From: Sphingomonas citri | GTDB taxonomy: Bacteria > Pseudomonadota > Alphaproteobacteria > Sphingomonadales > Sphingomonadaceae | Assembly: GCF_019429485.1 (NCBI RefSeq) | Contig: NZ_JAHXZN010000005.1 | Location: 62,001 to 126,000 of the forward strand | Direction of reading: 5' to 3' | Length of the DNA: 64,000 nucleotides | Shown here: positions 61,156 to 64,000 of the stretch, one piece after another | How positions within the stretch are numbered: position 1 is the first letter of the stretch | Layout of the letters: each line of letters opens with the position of its first letter | Made by a program: the position numbers and the translations under genes | Notes under the pieces: model-generated | Database searches by the model: none | Told to the model about the DNA's origin: nothing | The model's input: only the letters and a program-made list of their open reading frames with translations

Positions 61156-61237
61156 TTCGACTCAGGTCGAACGCCATGCTCAAAAGATCGTTAACCCGAG
61201 ATCGCTAGGGACGGGCAGCAGACTTCCCGGAGGCCCG

Positions 61238-62686
61238 ATGTCCGTTCCTACCTTCTCCGACAAGCTCGCGCGTTTCGGCTTCACGCGCGCCCACTACCGG
61301 CTTTTCCCCGCGATCCGGCGCGCGATCGACGCGCACGCCCCCGCCGCCTTGGATCAGCTGTACGATAGGATCCGCGCCGACCCGGCCGCCGCCGCGATGT
61401 TCGGCTCGCAGGCCATGATGGACCACGCCCGCGCCAAGCAGCTCGAGCATTGGCAGGCGTTGTTCGGCGGCGAGCCTGACACGCTTTATGAGGCGCGTGC
61501 CACGCAGATCGGCCATGTCCACGCGCGGATCGGCCTATCGCCCACCTGGTATATCAGCAGCTACGCCCGCGTGCTCGATCATCTGCTACCGCGGCTGCTG
61601 CGCTGGTCGCCGCTGCGCCCGTTCGCGCGCCGCCGCGCCGCCGCGGCGCTGCTGGTGCGCACCGCCTTGCTCGACATGGACGTCGCACTGGCAGCCTACT
61701 TCCAGGCCGAGCAGGCCGCGCGCAAGGACGTGACCGACAAGCTCGGTCGGGCACTCGACTCGCTCGCGCGCGGCGACTTCGCCACCCCGCTGGCCGCGCT
61801 GCCGGGTGACTATCAGGCACTCGCGAGCGACTTCGAGGCGATGCGGCGGCGCGTCTGCGCCACGTTGGTGGAGGTGACCGGAGCGGCGGGCCGCATCGCC
61901 ACCGGCTCGGGTGAGATCAACCTCGCCTCCGACGACCTGTCGCGCCGCACCGAGCAGCAGGCGGCCAGCCTGGAAGAGACCGCGGCGGCGATGGAGCAGA
62001 TCACCGCCACCGTGCGCGAGACGGCGAGCGGCGCGACTCGCGCCAACACGGTGGTGCGCGACACGCGCGCCGAGGCCGAGCAGTCGGGCGACGTGGTGCG
62101 CCGTGCGGTCGAGGCGATGGGCGGGATCGAACGCGCCTCGCACGAGATCAGCGACATCATCAGCGTGATCGATGGCATCGCCTTCCAGACCAACCTGCTC
62201 GCGCTCAACGCGGGCGTCGAGGCGGCACGCGCGGGCGACGCCGGTAAGGGCTTCGCCGTGGTCGCCTCCGAGGTTCGCGCGCTCGCGCAGCGCTCGGCCG
62301 ACGCGGCGCGCGACGTCAAGACCAAGATCACCGCCTCCACCGATCAGGTCGATGCCGGTGTCGGGCTCGTCAGCGAGACCGGTCAGGCGCTCGAGCGGAT
62401 CATCGCTCGGATCGCCGAGATCAGCGCGCTGGTCGGCGCGATCGCGACCTCGGCCGAGCATCAGGCGATCGGGTTGCAACAGGTCAACACGGCCGTCGCC
62501 GAGATGGACGGTGTGACTCAGCAGAACGCCGCGATGGTCGAGCAGGCGACCGCCGCCGCGCGCGGGCTGGCGGAGGAGGCGGAAGCACTGACCCGTCGCG
62601 TCTCGACCTTCCGGCTGGACGAGGGCGCGTCGGTAACCGTCGAGCGGCAGCCGCAGCCGGCGGCGAGCCAGCGCCGCGCGGCCTGA
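61238..62686 (+). CDS. Globin-coupled methyl-accepting chemotaxis protein
   Basis: The 482-residue soluble receptor has an N-terminal sensor globin (about 1-165), with the proximal His in IGHVHARIGLSPTWYIS, a HAMP-like linker, and a signalling domain (about 220-460) with the [16 protein letters not shown] tip. Such proteins sense oxygen through heme for aerotaxis. It has no membrane helix and no xWxxF tail. A CGGAGG site precedes the ATG. Confidence 0.94.
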   Translation: MSVPTFSDKLARFGFTRAHYRLFPAIRRAIDAHAPAALDQLYDRIRADPAAAAMFGSQAMMDHARAKQLEHWQALFGGEPDTLYEARATQIGHVHARIGLSPTWYISSYARVLDHLLPRLLRWSPLRPFARRRAAAALLVRTALLDMDVALAAYFQAEQAARKDVTDKLGRALDSLARGDFATPLAALPGDYQALASDFEAMRRRVCATLVEVTGAAGRIATGSGEINLASDDLSRRTEQQAASLEETAAAMEQITATVRETASGATRANTVVRDTRAEAEQSGDVVRRAVEAMGGIERASHEISDIISVIDGIAFQTNLLALNAGVEAARAGDAGKGFAVVASEVRALAQRSADAARDVKTKITASTDQVDAGVGLVSETGQALERIIARIAEISALVGAIATSAEHQAIGLQQVNTAVAEMDGVTQQNAAMVEQATAAARGLAEEAEALTRRVSTFRLDEGASVTVERQPQPAASQRRAA

Positions 62687-63399
62687 TCGCGGGTCGGCAC
62701 CGCTGCGGGAGGCGCGGTCGCGGCGACGCTCGGCCGCTCGGCCGCATCGGTCGCGGGACGATGATCCATGGAGCGACGCCCGAGCGGCGCTGAGCGCAGC
62801 GACGGTCGATAGCAATCGACGAAGCCCTCTCCGCCGCCCGCCGCTCCACCATCCACTTGGTTCGACCGCCGTCGGTGCGCTCTGCCACTGCGATCCATCA
62901 TCTCACCGGCATGGTTCGCCTGCGATGTCGCGCCTCCGAGGGCGAGCCGCAGAGTGACGAAGCCGACGCCGACGCGATCGGGATCGCCGCGAGCGCGCCG
63001 CGACGTGGTGTTGGGGAAAGGTCTTGGCGCCGCTCACCGGCGAGACGTCGGCACGCACCGTCCGCCGCGCGTTCGATCCTGGCGGAGTGACAATCCGGCG
63101 AGCGCGACCAGTCGAGGATCTGCCTCCTCCCCGCACGTCACCATCATCGAGCGAGCGGCGTGCCATCTCCGAGCATCGCTGCACGCGCCCGACCGGGAAC
63201 GGTCCCGCCCTCCGGAAGAACCATGCAGCAAGAGCGGACCGGCCGCTTGGCTTGCCGGACGCGGACGCGCACTGACGCGCGAGCCGCCTTTGTCTCCTCA
63301 CATGCTGCGGCGCACAGCTTCGCGTCGCCCCGGCGCGTCCGGAACAACGCACCGCACCACTCGCGACGGTGCTGCCGCGTCACGCTCAGACGACCGCGC
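62687..63399. other. Intergenic, no convincing gene
   Basis: All frames in these 713 bases are Arg/Ser-rich and lack ribosome sites. They look like non-coding GC-rich DNA between convergent receptor genes. Confidence 0.55.
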
Positions 63400-64000
63400 T
63401 CAGAAGGACGACCAATCGTCCTCCTTCAGCATTGGCCCGCTCTTCGCCACCAGACGGATCGGACCGCGTGGCGGCCGCGAAGCGGCGACGGGGCGTGTTT
63501 CGCGCGCCGGCGCGCTCGCCGTTCGCGCGACGCGCGTCGGCCCCGGCGCGGCCGCCTGCTCGATCGTGAAGATCGCGACCGCACCCGCCAGCTGCTCGGC
63601 CTCATGCGCGAGCATCTGCGACGCCGCGGTCGATTCCTCCACCATGGCGGCGTTCTGCTGGGTCACCGAGTCCATCTCGGCGATGGCGATATTGACCTGG
63701 CCGAGGCTCTGCGCCTGATCGTCGGCCGAGCGCGCGATCGTTCCCATGATCGTACTGACGCTGACCACACGCTCGATGATGCGATCGAGCGCCTTGCCGG
63801 TGGCGTCGACCAGTTCGACCCCCGACTGGACGTGCTCGATCGCCGAGAGGATGCGCGACTTCACGTCCGAGGCAGCGTCGGCGGATCGCTGTGCCAGCGC
63901 GCGGACCTCGGACGCGACGACCGCGAAGCCCCTGCCGGCGTCACCCGCGCGCGCCGCCTCGACTCCCGCATTCAGCGCCAGCAGGTTGGTCTGGAAGGCG
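63400..64000 (-). CDS. Methyl-accepting chemotaxis protein (5' end outside window)
   Basis: The visible C-terminal 199 residues comprise the signalling hairpin tip from [18 protein letters not shown] through the return helix and a linker ending in EDDWSSF, an xWxxF-like CheR/CheB tether. The frame is open to the window edge; a start at 63864 would be internal. It faces the two receptors to its left. The sensor domain is not visible. Confidence 0.9.
   Translation of the reverse strand, partial: AFQTNLLALNAGVEAARAGDAGRGFAVVASEVRALAQRSADAASDVKSRILSAIEHVQSGVELVDATGKALDRIIERVVSVSTIMGTIARSADDQAQSLGQVNIAIAEMDSVTQQNAAMVEESTAASQMLAHEAEQLAGAVAIFTIEQAAAPGPTRVARTASAPARETRPVAASRPPRGPIRLVAKSGPMLKEDDWSSF

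Noticed and set aside
62903..63352. 149-residue minus-strand frame between receptor genes
   Set aside because: Arg-rich, low-complexity, no ribosome site.

Overview
The window is high-GC alphaproteobacterial DNA, most likely from Sphingomonas or a close relative. Supporting signs are a PEPxxWA-CTERM sorting signal, the tonB-exbB-exbD-exbD cluster order, an alphaproteobacterial-type ParC, a riboswitch-controlled sdaA and globin-coupled chemotaxis receptors. No database search was possible, so the genus is an inference.

Positions 1-33845 are the right-hand part of an integrated siphovirus prophage. It ends at an attachment scar: the 3' half of a tRNA-Pro(UGG) gene at 33798-33845 with no 5' half in front of it. 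The integrase, immunity region and left end must lie left of the window. All structural genes point right: ParB-like and replication-like genes (1-2.3 kb), a phage NusG-like gene, HNH nuclease, terminases, HK97-type head genes (portal, ClpP-like protease, capsid), head-tail joining genes, tail tube, tail chaperones joined by a -1 frameshift signal, tape measure, one large repetitive tail protein, and a lysis cassette with overlapping Rz/Rz1-like spanins.

Beyond lysis lies the most unusual part (23.96-28.72 kb): a second copy of the tail-tube gene, a phage SGNH hydrolase, a GH26-like glycosidase, and a secreted fusion of an SGNH hydrolase to a DUF1996 domain. I read this as a carbohydrate-active cassette for passing or remodelling the host surface, or as lysogenic conversion. 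From 28.7 to 33.8 kb there are small cargo genes, mostly on the minus strand: zinc-ribbon proteins, a GPGHNSG-motif protein, a conserved hypothetical of possible defence type and a PEP-CTERM exoprotein.

From 33.85 kb on the content is ordinary chromosome: a Crp/Fnr regulator, an SRAP-family protein, sdaA behind a tandem glycine riboswitch, an LLM oxidoreductase, heme oxygenase, a ferredoxin-reductase-type flavoprotein, a secreted TPR protein with a phased operator-like repeat upstream, the TonB energising operon, folB, a GNAT-DUF1285-Nudix-CCA-transferase run, a GGDEF-EAL protein, parC, a LysR regulator, an OpgC-type acyltransferase with a lipoprotein hydrolase, purC-purS-purQ, a queuosine precursor transporter, tRNA-Arg(UCU), and three chemotaxis receptors, the last cut by the window end.
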